64,000 bases of DNA from the NCBI RefSeq assembly GCF_963668215.1, contig NZ_OY764190.1, positions 2,666,001-2,730,000 of the forward strand, written 5' to 3'. Positions 44,614-54,194 of this stretch are shown here, one piece after another (position 1 is the first letter of the stretch; every line of letters starts with the position of its first letter). Source of the DNA: an uncultured Desulfosarcina sp. GTDB taxonomy: Bacteria; Desulfobacterota; Desulfobacteria; Desulfobacterales; Desulfosarcinaceae. The notes under the pieces are model-generated. The model searched no databases, was not told the origin of the DNA, and saw only the letters and a list, made by a program, of their open reading frames with translations. A program made the translations under genes and the position numbers.

Positions 44614-46113
44614 GTGTCCGCCATGCGTTTTCTGATTATTTTCTCGACGATCTTTTTTCTGGCGGCTGATGCATTGTGGCCCACGGGCATCGGTCATGCC
44701 GCAGTGCGCGAACCTGCCTGGGCCGGCCGGTTCTACCCCGCAAGCCGCGAGGATCTGGCGCACCTGGTTGACACCCTCATCCGGCAGGCCGAGCAAGAAG
44801 CCGAGGCGTCCGGCCAGGGATCTCATCTGCGGGCCCTAATCATGCCCCATGCCGGGTATGCGTATTCGGGCATCACCGCGGCCCATGCCGCGCGGGCCAT
44901 CGTGCGCGACAGCTTCGACCGGGTCCTGCTTCTGGGACCCGACCATCGGGTGGGGTTCGATCATGCTTCGATTACCGCGGCATCCCAGTGGCGCACACCG
45001 TTGGGTACGGTGCCCATCGGCGACATCGGTCCCGTTGTCGACAAGCGCCCGGAATGGTTTGACCGCGTGGCGGCTTCGGACCGCAGCGAGCACTGCCTGG
45101 AAGTGGTCCTGCCTTTTCTGCAGACCCGTCTGTTACGATTCGAATTGATTCCCCTGGTGCTGGGTCCTTGCGACACAGCGGGCATGGCCCGGGTGCTGGC
45201 GGACCTGGTCGATGATTCGCGCACCCTGGTGGTGGTCAGCGCCGACCTGTCCCATTATCTGCCCTATGACGCGGCCGTCAAGCGGGACAAAGAGACATTG
45301 GAGCGGATCATCGCCCTGGACCCGAACTGGCTTGACGATCAGGAAAACCGGACCTGCGGGCGCTACCCGGTAGGGGTTCTGCTGGCCCTGGCCCGCAGCC
45401 GACACTGGCGGCCGGTGCTTTTACATTACAACAACAGCGGCGATACCGCCGGCGATAAAGACGCCGTGGTGGGATACGGCGCCGTAGCCTTTTATGGAGG
45501 AGAGCCCATGCAATCTTCGAGCGACGCTTCCCAAGCCCTGTCCCCGGAGCAGGGAGAGGTCCTGGTGGTCCTGTCCCGTCGCACCCTGGCCGACCATTTC
45601 GGTAAAACCTTCTCCTCGGACGAGGCCCGACAACTGGATGCCTTGCTGGCCGATCCGGCGCTGCAAACCCGGTGTGGCACCTTCGTCACCTTGAAGATCG
45701 ACAACCAGCTCCGCGGCTGCATCGGCAGCCTTGCGGCCACGGCGAAAATGGTGGACGGGGTGCGGGAAAACGCTTTGAATGCGGCCTTTCACGATCCCCG
45801 TTTCCCGCCATTGAAAAAAAAGGAGCTGGATGCGGTGCAGATCGAAGTGAGCGTGCTGACCGAGCCGGTTGCGCTGGAATACACCGATGCCGATGACCTG
45901 TTGGCCAAGCTCAAGCCCGGCGTTGACGGCGTAATCATCAGAAAAGGCTACGCCAGCGCCACCTTTTTGCCCCAGGTCTGGGAACAGTTGCCCCGGCCGG
46001 AATCTTTTCTTTCCCACCTGTGTATGAAGGCCGGACTGCCGTCCGACCAATGGCGGAAAGGAGATTTGACGGTGCTGGTCTATGGGGTTCAGTATTTTGA
46101 AGAAGAGAGATGA
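44614..46113 (+). CDS. Exported MEMO-AMMECR1 fusion (AmmeMemoRadiSam proteins B and A)
   Basis: 499 residues. A Sec-type signal peptide (RFLIIFSTIFFLAADALWP to GIGHAA). Then a MEMO domain (about 32-297): H79 in MPHAGYAYSG, H111 in GPDHRVGFD, H214 in SADLSHYLP and C248, the positions of the metal-site residues of MEMO1. Then AMMECR1 (about 305-499) with its LRGCIGS signature and VDGVIIRKGYASATFLPQVW. The start is GTG 44614 or ATG 44623; the former has a better-spaced ribosome site. The A/B/radical SAM trio is a known gene set with no proven function; export of the A/B part would put it in the periplasm. Confidence 0.9.
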   Translation: MSAMRFLIIFSTIFFLAADALWPTGIGHAAVREPAWAGRFYPASREDLAHLVDTLIRQAEQEAEASGQGSHLRALIMPHAGYAYSGITAAHAARAIVRDSFDRVLLLGPDHRVGFDHASITAASQWRTPLGTVPIGDIGPVVDKRPEWFDRVAASDRSEHCLEVVLPFLQTRLLRFELIPLVLGPCDTAGMARVLADLVDDSRTLVVVSADLSHYLPYDAAVKRDKETLERIIALDPNWLDDQENRTCGRYPVGVLLALARSRHWRPVLLHYNNSGDTAGDKDAVVGYGAVAFYGGEPMQSSSDASQALSPEQGEVLVVLSRRTLADHFGKTFSSDEARQLDALLADPALQTRCGTFVTLKIDNQLRGCIGSLAATAKMVDGVRENALNAAFHDPRFPPLKKKELDAVQIEVSVLTEPVALEYTDADDLLAKLKPGVDGVIIRKGYASATFLPQVWEQLPRPESFLSHLCMKAGLPSDQWRKGDLTVLVYGVQYFEEER

Positions 46114-48196
46114 CGGCGGCGTCGAGCGGGTCGTCGTCGCCACCGGCATTGCCTCGGTGGCGGTGCAACTGGTGTTTGTGCGCGAGTACCTGGCGCAGTT
46201 CGAGGGCAATGAAATCGTCATTGCCCTGATTTTTTTCTGCTGGCTGGTATTGGGCGGCATGGGCACCGCTGCAGCCAAAGGCCTGGGGGCTCGAATCGTG
46301 CCGCCGTCGGGGGCCACCCTGGGGCAGTTTTCATGCCTGCTGGCCATCTTTTCCGTTGTGCAGGTCGTGGCCGTCCGCTGGCTGCGCGATCTGTTTTTTA
46401 TCCATGGAGCGTCGGTGGGCTTTTCCGCCACGCTGGGATATGTCGCTGCCACCATCGCGCCCTACGCCCTGCTGGTGGGATTCGTCCTGCCCTACAGCAT
46501 GATGGTGGCCCGGCTCCGGTCGCCCGACTATCCCGGCAATCGGATCTACCTGGCCGATAATGCCGGCGATGTGGCCGGGGCGGCGCTGTTCTCCTTTGCC
46601 CTGGTGTACTGGTTGACGCCCTTCCAGGCACTGCTGGCGGTTCATCTGCCGCTGCTGGCGTCCCTTGTTCAGCTGCCGTCGGAACGGCCGTATCGAACGC
46701 TGGCGACCGGCATCCTGGCCCTCGTCGTTCTGGCGGCGGGGGCCTTCTGGGAAGACCGACTGCTGCCCCCCCGGGAAGGCCGGCGAGTCGAATATGCCGA
46801 AAGCCGCTACGGCCGGTTGGAGGTCGTCGAATCGGGCGGGCAGATCTCCTTTTTCGGTGACGGCGTACCGGTTCTGTACTCCCATGATCCGGCGTTGGCC
46901 GAAGAGTGCGTCCATTTTCCGTTGAGTCAGATCGATCACCCGAAACGGGTGCTGCTGGTTTCCATGGTCGGAGGAATGCTGGCGGAGGTGGCCAAGTACC
47001 GTCCCGATCGGGTCGACTATGTGGAACTGGACCCGCTGGCGGCCCGCATGCAGCGCCGTTTCGGCCTGTTGCCGGCCATGGACGGCCTGAACGTCATCGC
47101 CAAAGACGGGCGTGCCCATCTGATCGAGACCGCTGTTCGATACGATGCCATCCTGATCAATCTGCCCGAGCCGGAAACCTACCAGACCAATCGCTTCTTT
47201 ACCGCCGAGTTTTTCGAGCTGGCCAAAAACCGCCTCGCCCCGGGAGGCGTATTCTGTTTTGCCATGGAAGGGGTCGAGAATTACATTTCGTCCACCCGGC
47301 AGCAAAAGCTTTCCTCGCTGGCCAACACGGCCGGGGCTTGCTTTGCTCATGTCACCCTTTTGCCGGGGCAGCGGCTTTTCTTTTTGTGCCGGGACCGGCC
47401 GATTCGGACCGATATTCCGCTTCTGCTGGAAACCAAAGGGATCGACACCCTGCATATCCGGCGATATTATACCGGAGATCTGACCGATCAGCGCATCCAC
47501 CGGGTCAACGCGGCCGTGGATCCCGGCATCCCCCAGAACCGGGACCTGTCCCCCTGGTTGATGCGGCTGGCGTTTCTCGGCTGGTTTCAGCGCCACGGGG
47601 AGTCGCCGCTCTGGTTCGCCTTGCTGCTGGCGGCTGCGGCCCTTTTTTACGTTTCGCGATTGTCGCGGCCCCAATGGGTATTGCTGACCACCGGCTGCAT
47701 CGGCATCGGCGCCGAAATGCTGGCGATTTTTACTTTTCAGGCCCTTTATGGTTATATTTATCTAAAGCTTGGCGCGCTGGTTACCGTTTTTTTGGCCGGG
47801 ATGTTTCCCGGCGCCTGGACTGGCGGGCGGCTGGCCGGCAAGCGGCGCCGGGCTCTGGTGGCCGGCGACCTGATGTTGGGTGCGCTGCTGCTCCTGTTTT
47901 TCCTGCTGATTCAGCGCCAATCCCTTGGAAGCGCTGCCTGGGTCTTGTATCTTTTTGGACTGGCGGTTTCTTTTTTCTGCGGCTTTCAGTTCCCACTGGC
48001 CCTGGCCCTGTCCGGAGACGATGCCGCCGCAGCATCGCAAAGTTTCTCGGCGGATCTGGTGGGCGCCAGCATGGGGGTTCTGGTGGTGAGTCTGGCGTTG
48101 ATCCCCTTTTTCGGCATCTTACGGACCAGCCTCTGCCTGGCGGCCATGAAGTTCGCCAGTGCGATGGCGGCGGGAACGATTCATGAAAACGGTTAA
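46082..48196 (+). CDS. Polytopic membrane protein with spermidine synthase-like domain
   Basis: 704 residues. An N-terminal bundle of about seven helices (GIASVAVQLVFVREYLAQFEG onward), a central methyltransferase/spermidine synthase-like domain (about 230-470; VLLVSMVGGMLAEVAKY as the glycine loop, DYVELDPLA and LINLPEPETYQTNRF as the acidic sites), and a C-terminal five-helix bundle. This fusion of a spermidine synthase-like core with transporter-like helices accompanies AmmeMemoRadiSam loci. Its glycine motif is degenerate (SMVGG). Overlaps the previous gene by 32 bases and the next by 14. A nearer TTG start at 46097 is possible. Confidence 0.87.
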   Translation: MGFSILKKRDDGGVERVVVATGIASVAVQLVFVREYLAQFEGNEIVIALIFFCWLVLGGMGTAAAKGLGARIVPPSGATLGQFSCLLAIFSVVQVVAVRWLRDLFFIHGASVGFSATLGYVAATIAPYALLVGFVLPYSMMVARLRSPDYPGNRIYLADNAGDVAGAALFSFALVYWLTPFQALLAVHLPLLASLVQLPSERPYRTLATGILALVVLAAGAFWEDRLLPPREGRRVEYAESRYGRLEVVESGGQISFFGDGVPVLYSHDPALAEECVHFPLSQIDHPKRVLLVSMVGGMLAEVAKYRPDRVDYVELDPLAARMQRRFGLLPAMDGLNVIAKDGRAHLIETAVRYDAILINLPEPETYQTNRFFTAEFFELAKNRLAPGGVFCFAMEGVENYISSTRQQKLSSLANTAGACFAHVTLLPGQRLFFLCRDRPIRTDIPLLLETKGIDTLHIRRYYTGDLTDQRIHRVNAAVDPGIPQNRDLSPWLMRLAFLGWFQRHGESPLWFALLLAAAALFYVSRLSRPQWVLLTTGCIGIGAEMLAIFTFQALYGYIYLKLGALVTVFLAGMFPGAWTGGRLAGKRRRALVAGDLMLGALLLLFFLLIQRQSLGSAAWVLYLFGLAVSFFCGFQFPLALALSGDDAAAASQSFSADLVGASMGVLVVSLALIPFFGILRTSLCLAAMKFASAMAAGTIHENG

Positions 48197-49355
48197 TCGC
48201 AGACAATTCATGCTGGCCACCGCCGCCGGTTTCTGCACGACGGCCGCGGGCGGGGTGGGATGGCCGTTTTTCGGTTCGAGCGACCATGAGACGGATATCC
48301 GGGGAACGATTTTTAAAGGCGACGCCCCCGACAGCCTGTGGAAATGGTCCAAGGCCGCCTATTATTTCAAACCGCTGGATGACGGGGCAGTGCTGTGCAC
48401 CTTGTGCCCCAACCGCTGCCGGTTGTCGCCCGGAGACCGCAGCATCTGCCGCAGCCGGGTGAACCTGGACGGCACCCTTTTCAGCCTGGCCTACGGCAAT
48501 GCCTGTTCGGCCAACGTGGACCCCATCGAGAAAAAACCGCTCTACCATTTTCTGCCGGCCAGCCGAGCCTTTTCCATTGCCGCCGCCGGATGCAACTTTC
48601 GCTGCCTCAACTGCCAGAACTGGGAGATTTCTCAACGCCGTCCGGAAGACGTCCGCCACGTGGAGATGTTCCCCGAGAACGTAGTCGAAGCGGCGGCGGA
48701 TAGCCGCTGCCAAAGCATCGCCTATACCTACAGCGAGCCGACCACCTTTTACGAGTACATGTTCGACACGGCCCGCATCGCCAGGGCCAGGGGAATTTAC
48801 AATTGCTGGATTTCAAACGGCTACATCAATCCGGAGCCGCTCAGCGCCCTGTGCCGGGTCTTGGATGCGGCCAATGTAAACCTTAAATCGATCAGCGATG
48901 ACATTTATCGACGGCTCAACGGTGGGCGTTTGCGGCCGATCCAGGAGACATTTCTCTCTCTGCATCGGGAAAAGGTTCATTTCGAGATGACCCACCTGGT
49001 GGTTCCCGGCTACGGCGACCAGCCGGACATGATCCGGCGCATGTGCGCCTGGATCCTGGAATCCCTGGGGCCGGACCATCCCCTTCATTTTTTACGGTTC
49101 TTTCCCCGTTACCGCCTGGATCGCCTGGCCCCCACGCCGGTGGACACCCTGATCCGGTTCCGAGAGCTGGCCATGGCCGAAGGAATCCACTACGTTTACC
49201 TGGGCAATGTGCCGGGGCACGAAGGCAACCACACTTTTTGCCACAATTGCAGGAAAATGCTGGTGGAGCGGCAGGGCTACCACATCGCCCGCCAGCTGAT
49301 CGCGGCGGGCCGCTGCCCTTACTGCAATACCCCGATCCCCGGCGTTTGGGCCTAA
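48183..49355 (+). CDS. AmmeMemoRadiSam radical SAM enzyme with Tat signal
   Basis: 390 residues from ATG 48183. The N-terminus MKTVNRRQFMLATAAG followed by a hydrophobic run resembles a twin-arginine signal (NRRQFM against SRRxFLK). Cys72, Cys75, Cys79 and Cys89 form the family's first motif (LCTLCPNRCRLSPGDRSIC), and the radical SAM cluster is CNFRCLNC with Cys137, Cys141 and Cys144. The C-terminus has two zinc-type pairs, CHNC and CPYC. Cleaves SAM to a 5'-deoxyadenosyl radical; substrate unknown. A folded Fe-S enzyme exported by Tat would join the exported MEMO-AMMECR1 fusion. Confidence 0.9.
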   Translation: MKTVNRRQFMLATAAGFCTTAAGGVGWPFFGSSDHETDIRGTIFKGDAPDSLWKWSKAAYYFKPLDDGAVLCTLCPNRCRLSPGDRSICRSRVNLDGTLFSLAYGNACSANVDPIEKKPLYHFLPASRAFSIAAAGCNFRCLNCQNWEISQRRPEDVRHVEMFPENVVEAAADSRCQSIAYTYSEPTTFYEYMFDTARIARARGIYNCWISNGYINPEPLSALCRVLDAANVNLKSISDDIYRRLNGGRLRPIQETFLSLHREKVHFEMTHLVVPGYGDQPDMIRRMCAWILESLGPDHPLHFLRFFPRYRLDRLAPTPVDTLIRFRELAMAEGIHYVYLGNVPGHEGNHTFCHNCRKMLVERQGYHIARQLIAAGRCPYCNTPIPGVWA

Positions 49356-49379
49356 GACACAAGTTTGGAATTGCTTGGG

Positions 49380-51302
49380 CTAATGCAATAGTCTGGTTGC
49401 GTGGTTGTGGATGAAATGATCGATCTGTTCCATCTGGAGCAGGGACAGATTTTCGAAACAGACGCTGCGACGGGCCTGCTGCTCCGCTTCGGTCAGGACG
49501 ATGCCGCTTCCGGCGGGAATATCGGATACGATGCGGCACGGGATGTCATTGAGGAAAAGTTCGCCGTCCGGCGTCATGATGGCCAACCGGTCGGACGGAT
49601 TGGCGGCGGACGATTCCATTTCGTGGCTGAAGGCCAGCCCCGACCGGCCGATATCCACCAGGCTGCAACGGGCATATGGGTTGGTTCTGGAAATGACGAA
49701 GCTTCCCGGAGGCGCCAGAAAACGTGGGTCCTTGCGGCGCTCGGTGGAAACGGGCAACAGTACGCTGCGGATGGTTTCAGCCAGCTGCTGCATGCCCACC
49801 GGTTTCATCAGCAGGGCCTGGACTCCCATCGATTGGGCGTTTTTCTCGCTGATCTGCTCATTGAAGCCGGTGCACAGAATAACGGGAAGGTCTGCGCGTA
49901 CCGCCTTCAGCGCCCGGGTCAGTTCGATGCCGTTCATGCCCGGCATGGTCATGTCCGTGATCAAAAGGTCATAGGACAGCGGCTGCGAACGAAAGGCGTT
50001 AAAGGCCGTGCTGCTGTCCGCGTGGGCACTGACCGTATACCCCAACTGCTCGAGCACCTGCTGCATCATGTCAACAAGCATTTCCTCGTCGTCGACGAGC
50101 AGGATGTGTTCGCCGCCGCCCGGCAGCTGCTTTCCGAGGTCGGCGGGCTTTTCGTCAATGACCGTGTCCACGGTCGGAAGGTAAATGTGAAACTCCGTAT
50201 ACTGGCCGGGGTTGCTGAAGACCCGGATGTCGCCGCCGCTGGACTTGACGATGCCGTGAACCACTGACAGCCCCATGCCCGTGCCTTTGCCGGTTTCTTT
50301 GGTCGTAAAGTAGGGGTCGAAAATGCGGTCGATAATATTTTTTTCAATGCCGTGGCCGGTATCGGCGACAATCAGCCGGGCATAGCTGCCCGGGTCCAGG
50401 CCTTCGATGCCGGCGGTGCGGTCCAGCAGCACAGGCTCCAGTCGAATGGTCAACACGCCGCCGGAGGCCATGGCATGGGCGGCATTGGTGCACAGGTTGA
50501 GCATGATCTGATGAATCTGGGTGGCGTCCGCAACGGCCGTCAATTCAGCGGCACTGATATCCGTTTCGATGGCGATGTTGGTGGGCAGAGAAGCGCGCAT
50601 CAATTTGAGCGACTCGCCGACCACATGGTTCAACTGCAGCGGCTTGCGCCCGGACTCTTCCTTGCGGCTGAATCTGAGCAGCTGCTGGATCATTTCCCGT
50701 GCCCGCAAGCTGGCGGTGAGAATTCGTTCCAGATTCTGGCGGGCAGTCTCCTTTTTGGGAATGGTGGCCAGGGCCAGCTCCGTATTGCCCAGGATAATGC
50801 TCAGCACGTTGTTGAAGTCGTGGGCGATGCCTCCGGCCAGCGTGCCGATGGCCTCCATTTTCTGGGACTGGCGCAGCTGGTTTTCCAACTGCTGTTTCTC
50901 CGCCTGGATATTCGTGTGATCGAGCCTCATCTGCCGCTGGTCCAACGCGTTCTCCACGCGAATGAGAAGTTCTTCGGGTTCGAACGGTTTTCTCAGGTAG
51001 TCGTTGGCTCCCATGCGAATGGCCTTGATGGCCGAATCGATGGAGGCCTCTCCGGTGACGATAATGAAACTGGCATCGCAGCGCTCCCGGTCGACGGACT
51101 CAAGCACTTCAAAGCCGGTCATGCCGGGCATCATAATATCCATGATCACCAGGTCGGGCGATTCGGCGTGAATGAGGGTCAGTGCGTGCCGGGGGTCGTT
51201 GGTGGTCGACGCCTCATATCCGGACGCGCTTAACAATGCCTTGATGCTTGCGGTCATCCGCGGTTCATCGTCGCAGATCAGTATTCGCGGACGGTTCTCC
51301 AT
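49380..51302 (-). CDS. REC-histidine kinase-REC-PilZ hybrid signalling protein
   Basis: 640 residues, cytoplasmic. Domains: REC (1-120, phospho-Asp in LVIMDIMMPGMTG); short coiled coil; HisKA (H-box in GIAHDFNNVLS); HATPase (CTNAAHAM, VADTGHGI, GTGMGLS); second REC (about 400-520, LLITDMTMPGMNG); and a C-terminal PilZ (RRKDPRFLA, then LVDIGRSGLAF), the c-di-GMP binding fold. This suggests a two-component signal that also reads c-di-GMP. It lies 39 bases downstream of the HDOD kinase gene in the same direction. Confidence 0.9.
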   Translation of the reverse strand: MENRPRILICDDEPRMTASIKALLSASGYEASTTNDPRHALTLIHAESPDLVIMDIMMPGMTGFEVLESVDRERCDASFIIVTGEASIDSAIKAIRMGANDYLRKPFEPEELLIRVENALDQRQMRLDHTNIQAEKQQLENQLRQSQKMEAIGTLAGGIAHDFNNVLSIILGNTELALATIPKKETARQNLERILTASLRAREMIQQLLRFSRKEESGRKPLQLNHVVGESLKLMRASLPTNIAIETDISAAELTAVADATQIHQIMLNLCTNAAHAMASGGVLTIRLEPVLLDRTAGIEGLDPGSYARLIVADTGHGIEKNIIDRIFDPYFTTKETGKGTGMGLSVVHGIVKSSGGDIRVFSNPGQYTEFHIYLPTVDTVIDEKPADLGKQLPGGGEHILLVDDEEMLVDMMQQVLEQLGYTVSAHADSSTAFNAFRSQPLSYDLLITDMTMPGMNGIELTRALKAVRADLPVILCTGFNEQISEKNAQSMGVQALLMKPVGMQQLAETIRSVLLPVSTERRKDPRFLAPPGSFVISRTNPYARCSLVDIGRSGLAFSHEMESSAANPSDRLAIMTPDGELFLNDIPCRIVSDIPAGSGIVLTEAEQQARRSVCFENLSLLQMEQIDHFIHNHATRLLH

Positions 51303-51341
51303 GAAATGCTCTCCGTTGGTTGATTCCGGTCTTCCGGTAAT

Positions 51342-53492
51342 TCAGGTGCCATCGCCGGATTCAGGTATTTCCATGTGAAAACAGGCCCCCCGACCAGGTA
51401 CGCTCTCGCACAGCAAAAAGCCGTTGAGATCCGACATCGCTTCCTGGACGATGGCCAACCCCAGACCGTCATGACCGTTTTTCGAGGTCACATGGGGGTC
51501 GAACAACGTATTTTGAATTTCTTCGTTAATGCCCGGACCGTCGTCGCAGATACTGATTTTAAGCCAGCTTTTTTCGGGCGAACGGTCTGGGTGGCGGGGC
51601 CGGCCGTGCAGCTTTCGCGTTTTAACGGTAATGGTGCCGCCGTCCGGCATGGCCTCCATTGCATTTTTCAGCAGGTTGATCAATGCCTGCTTCAGCCGGT
51701 CTCGATCCGTGTCAATTTGTGGAAGGTGCGGATCCAAATCTTGATCGAACCGCAGAATGGTTTTCCCGGCCAGGCTATCGCGAAGCATGCTCAAAATATC
51801 CTTGATTTCGGCATTGACGTCAACGCCTTTCCTGTGGCCGGGCAGTTTCTCCGGTGGTGCCGTCAGGGAGCGCACGAGCGTGGCCACGCGGTTGATCTCC
51901 TCATCGATAATGCGGATTCCGTCGGCAACGGCCGCTTCTTGATCGGTGCGCCGGGACAGGACTTTGAGGTAATTTTTGATGATGCCCAAGGGGTTGTTGA
52001 TTTCGTGGACGATTTTTCGGGTCCTGGCGGACGCCTGCTTTTCGCCGTCCATCGATCGGGCCCTGGGCCGGCCGGACCGGAGATCTTGCTGGGCCAGGGC
52101 GTTGTCAACGGCGGCGGCGATGGCCTTGAGCAGCGTTGTCTGTTGTTGAATCCAGGGCCAGTCGGCGTCGTCGATCCCCAGCAGCAGACAGGCCCGGGGG
52201 CTGTCGGATAACAGCGGCAGGCACAAAAAGCCCTCTTTTCCCATGGCTGCAATGAGCTGCCGGTCCATGATTGTCGGTCGATTTGCTTGCGCCTGAGAAA
52301 AAGAATCCACGGCCTTTGCGCCGGTATGGCAGGCCACCGGCAGGCAATCCGACGCGGCCAGCGGGATTTGCATCCGCTCGATGGCTGCCGGAGAGGCGAC
52401 GCCCATCGCCATGTCGAGGGCCAGACAATTTTTCCCGGTGTCGTGCTTGAAGACCGCCAGCGCTTCGATTCCCAGAAAAACGCTCAGACTTTGCCGCAAT
52501 AACCGCAAAATGGCGCTGTGATCGCGAGCCTGGAGAAGCTCTCCGTAAACACTGGACAGCAGCATGCGGATACGCAGGGGCCGGGCCAAAGAAGCCGTTT
52601 TTTCAGAGACGGGCCGGTTCTCGGGCAGCGCCTCGGAAGCCTCCCCGAGTTTGTTCCGCATTTTTCGCGTCTGTTCCTGGGCTGCGAGCGAAAGTCGTAC
52701 CAGTCGTTCGACATCGAGGCGCAGCAGGTTTGCAACGGCCTTAAGGGTCTCGGATGACGGGGAGGGTTCGGCCGCAAGGCGTTTGGCGGACCAGACGATT
52801 CTCACGAGGGGAAAGGCCTGGGCGACGTCGGCGGCCGTCGCGGTATGGTAAGCGGCGGCATCCGCGGCGGACCATGAAGAAGTATGTTGACGGATCAGAT
52901 GGGCGCCGATGCGGTCATGGCCCGATCCGACGACCTGGGTCTCGGCTTCGAGCAGGGCAACGGCCTCGTCGGCATCGGCCAGCATCGGCGTACAGGCTGC
53001 CGGCGTCCGGGAAAAGAGGGCCAGCTTGCCGATATCGAGAAGCAGGCCGGCGACATAGGCCTCCTCCACCGGTTGGTAATCCAGGGCCATGGCCAGGTCT
53101 CCGGCCAGCAGGGCGGTGGTCAATGCGTTTCGCCACAGCCATTCGAGCGCCAGCCCCCGTTGGCGGTGGATGCCGTCGACGGCCTGATCGGCCAGGGCCT
53201 GGCTGAGGATGAGATCGACGCCGGCCATTCCGATCCGGTCAACCGCCGCTTCGATGCCCGTGGGTCGCACCTGTGCGTCGGCCGGTTCCATGGTATGCGC
53301 AAGCCGCAGGGCCATGAAGCACAAGGCGGGGTCCATCCTGATCAGGCGTGATAATTCAGGCAAGTCCGCTGACAGTCCATGCCGGCAGTCAATCAGCTTT
53401 TCCAATAGATCGGGAAAAACGGTAAGTTGTACCCTGCCAGTGAATTCGGATGAGATGTGCACAGCGGCAGCCAGTTTCATTGGAATTTTCAT
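51342..53492 (-). CDS. HDOD-GAF histidine kinase
   Basis: 716 residues. An HDOD domain (about 20-215: FPDLLEKLIDCRHGLSADLP and ALALEWLWRNALTTALLA-type helices); a GAF-like sensory region (about 320-470); HisKA with the phospho-acceptor in KIVHEINNPLGI; HATPase motifs LINLLKNAMEAMP, DDGPGI and GHDGLGLAIV. No membrane segment, so a cytoplasmic sensor. It precedes the REC-HK-REC-PilZ gene, its likely phosphorelay or signalling partner. Ribosome site is weak (CCTGCTGATCC before the ATG). Confidence 0.88.
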   Translation of the reverse strand: MKIPMKLAAAVHISSEFTGRVQLTVFPDLLEKLIDCRHGLSADLPELSRLIRMDPALCFMALRLAHTMEPADAQVRPTGIEAAVDRIGMAGVDLILSQALADQAVDGIHRQRGLALEWLWRNALTTALLAGDLAMALDYQPVEEAYVAGLLLDIGKLALFSRTPAACTPMLADADEAVALLEAETQVVGSGHDRIGAHLIRQHTSSWSAADAAAYHTATAADVAQAFPLVRIVWSAKRLAAEPSPSSETLKAVANLLRLDVERLVRLSLAAQEQTRKMRNKLGEASEALPENRPVSEKTASLARPLRIRMLLSSVYGELLQARDHSAILRLLRQSLSVFLGIEALAVFKHDTGKNCLALDMAMGVASPAAIERMQIPLAASDCLPVACHTGAKAVDSFSQAQANRPTIMDRQLIAAMGKEGFLCLPLLSDSPRACLLLGIDDADWPWIQQQTTLLKAIAAAVDNALAQQDLRSGRPRARSMDGEKQASARTRKIVHEINNPLGIIKNYLKVLSRRTDQEAAVADGIRIIDEEINRVATLVRSLTAPPEKLPGHRKGVDVNAEIKDILSMLRDSLAGKTILRFDQDLDPHLPQIDTDRDRLKQALINLLKNAMEAMPDGGTITVKTRKLHGRPRHPDRSPEKSWLKISICDDGPGINEEIQNTLFDPHVTSKNGHDGLGLAIVQEAMSDLNGFLLCESVPGRGACFHMEIPESGDGT

Positions 53493-53924
53493 TGGATCAG
53501 CAGGAAATCGGTTCAGCAGGTAAGTTGACCCTGACTCTATGGTGAATCTCCGGATTTGTCAACGAGAACAATTAGATCGCACCGATTCTCATTAGGTGGC
53601 GACCTCCTGCCCGATCTGGAGCGAGTTTTGGTCAACCCTTCCTCCTGATGCCCTTTTTCCCAGTGGATACCGGTGGATAGAGCAAGGCCGGTGCCAACGG
53701 CTGAGATTGGCTCAAGGCGTGGCGGTAAAATTAAAAAATAACTATAATATTTTATAGTTAAGTTGGATGTAGGGGCGCCTGTAATCGATCCGCCCTTTTG
53801 AAAGGGAAAGCCCTTCGCCGGTCAAACTGTGGCGTCAGTTTCACAGGAAGAAGCAAGGTGGGGAAAAAAATACACATAACAAGCTGCGCATGGGGCATAG
53901 CGGTGGCCGGTGCGGGGTGCGTCT
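53493..53924. other. Intergenic region with an AT-rich palindrome
   Basis: 432 bases without a gene. The notable element is a perfect 9-bp inverted repeat TAACTATAA/TTATAGTTA around TATT at 53739-53760, in an A/T-rich island. It may be an operator or part of the promoter of the HDOD kinase gene; it is also 170 bases beyond the end of the anti-sigma gene and could be a terminator scar. Confidence 0.4.
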
Positions 53925-54194
53925 CTATTTGACGTGCTTCGCCGTCAGATCGAAAATGGCGTCTTTCAGTTTTCGGTGAAACGTTTCCGGTACGTTTCGG
54001 TGTTCGAGGTGTTTGCAGAGTTCTATGGTCTGTTTCAGGGTTCCCAGGCACACCTGGCAGGGTTTGCAGTCCTGGATGTGGGCCTCGATATCTTTACAGG
54101 TCGGGGCATCCAGTTCCCTGTCGATATACTCGGAAAGCTTTTCGAACAGGGCCAGACAATTGCTATGGGGATGGTGGGAATCACTCCGTTTCAT
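53925..54194 (-). CDS. Zinc-finger anti-sigma factor
   Basis: 89 residues with the ZAS signature HIQDCKPCQVC (H-x3-C-x2-C), preceded by EKLSEYIDRELD, the family's N-terminal helix. No transmembrane segment, so a soluble anti-sigma protein, possibly redox-sensing through its cysteines (Cys at 13, 33, 43, 46, 49, 60). Its start overlaps the sigma factor gene by 14 bases; it should hold the sigma factor inactive. Confidence 0.88.
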   Translation of the reverse strand: MKRSDSHHPHSNCLALFEKLSEYIDRELDAPTCKDIEAHIQDCKPCQVCLGTLKQTIELCKHLEHRNVPETFHRKLKDAIFDLTAKHVK

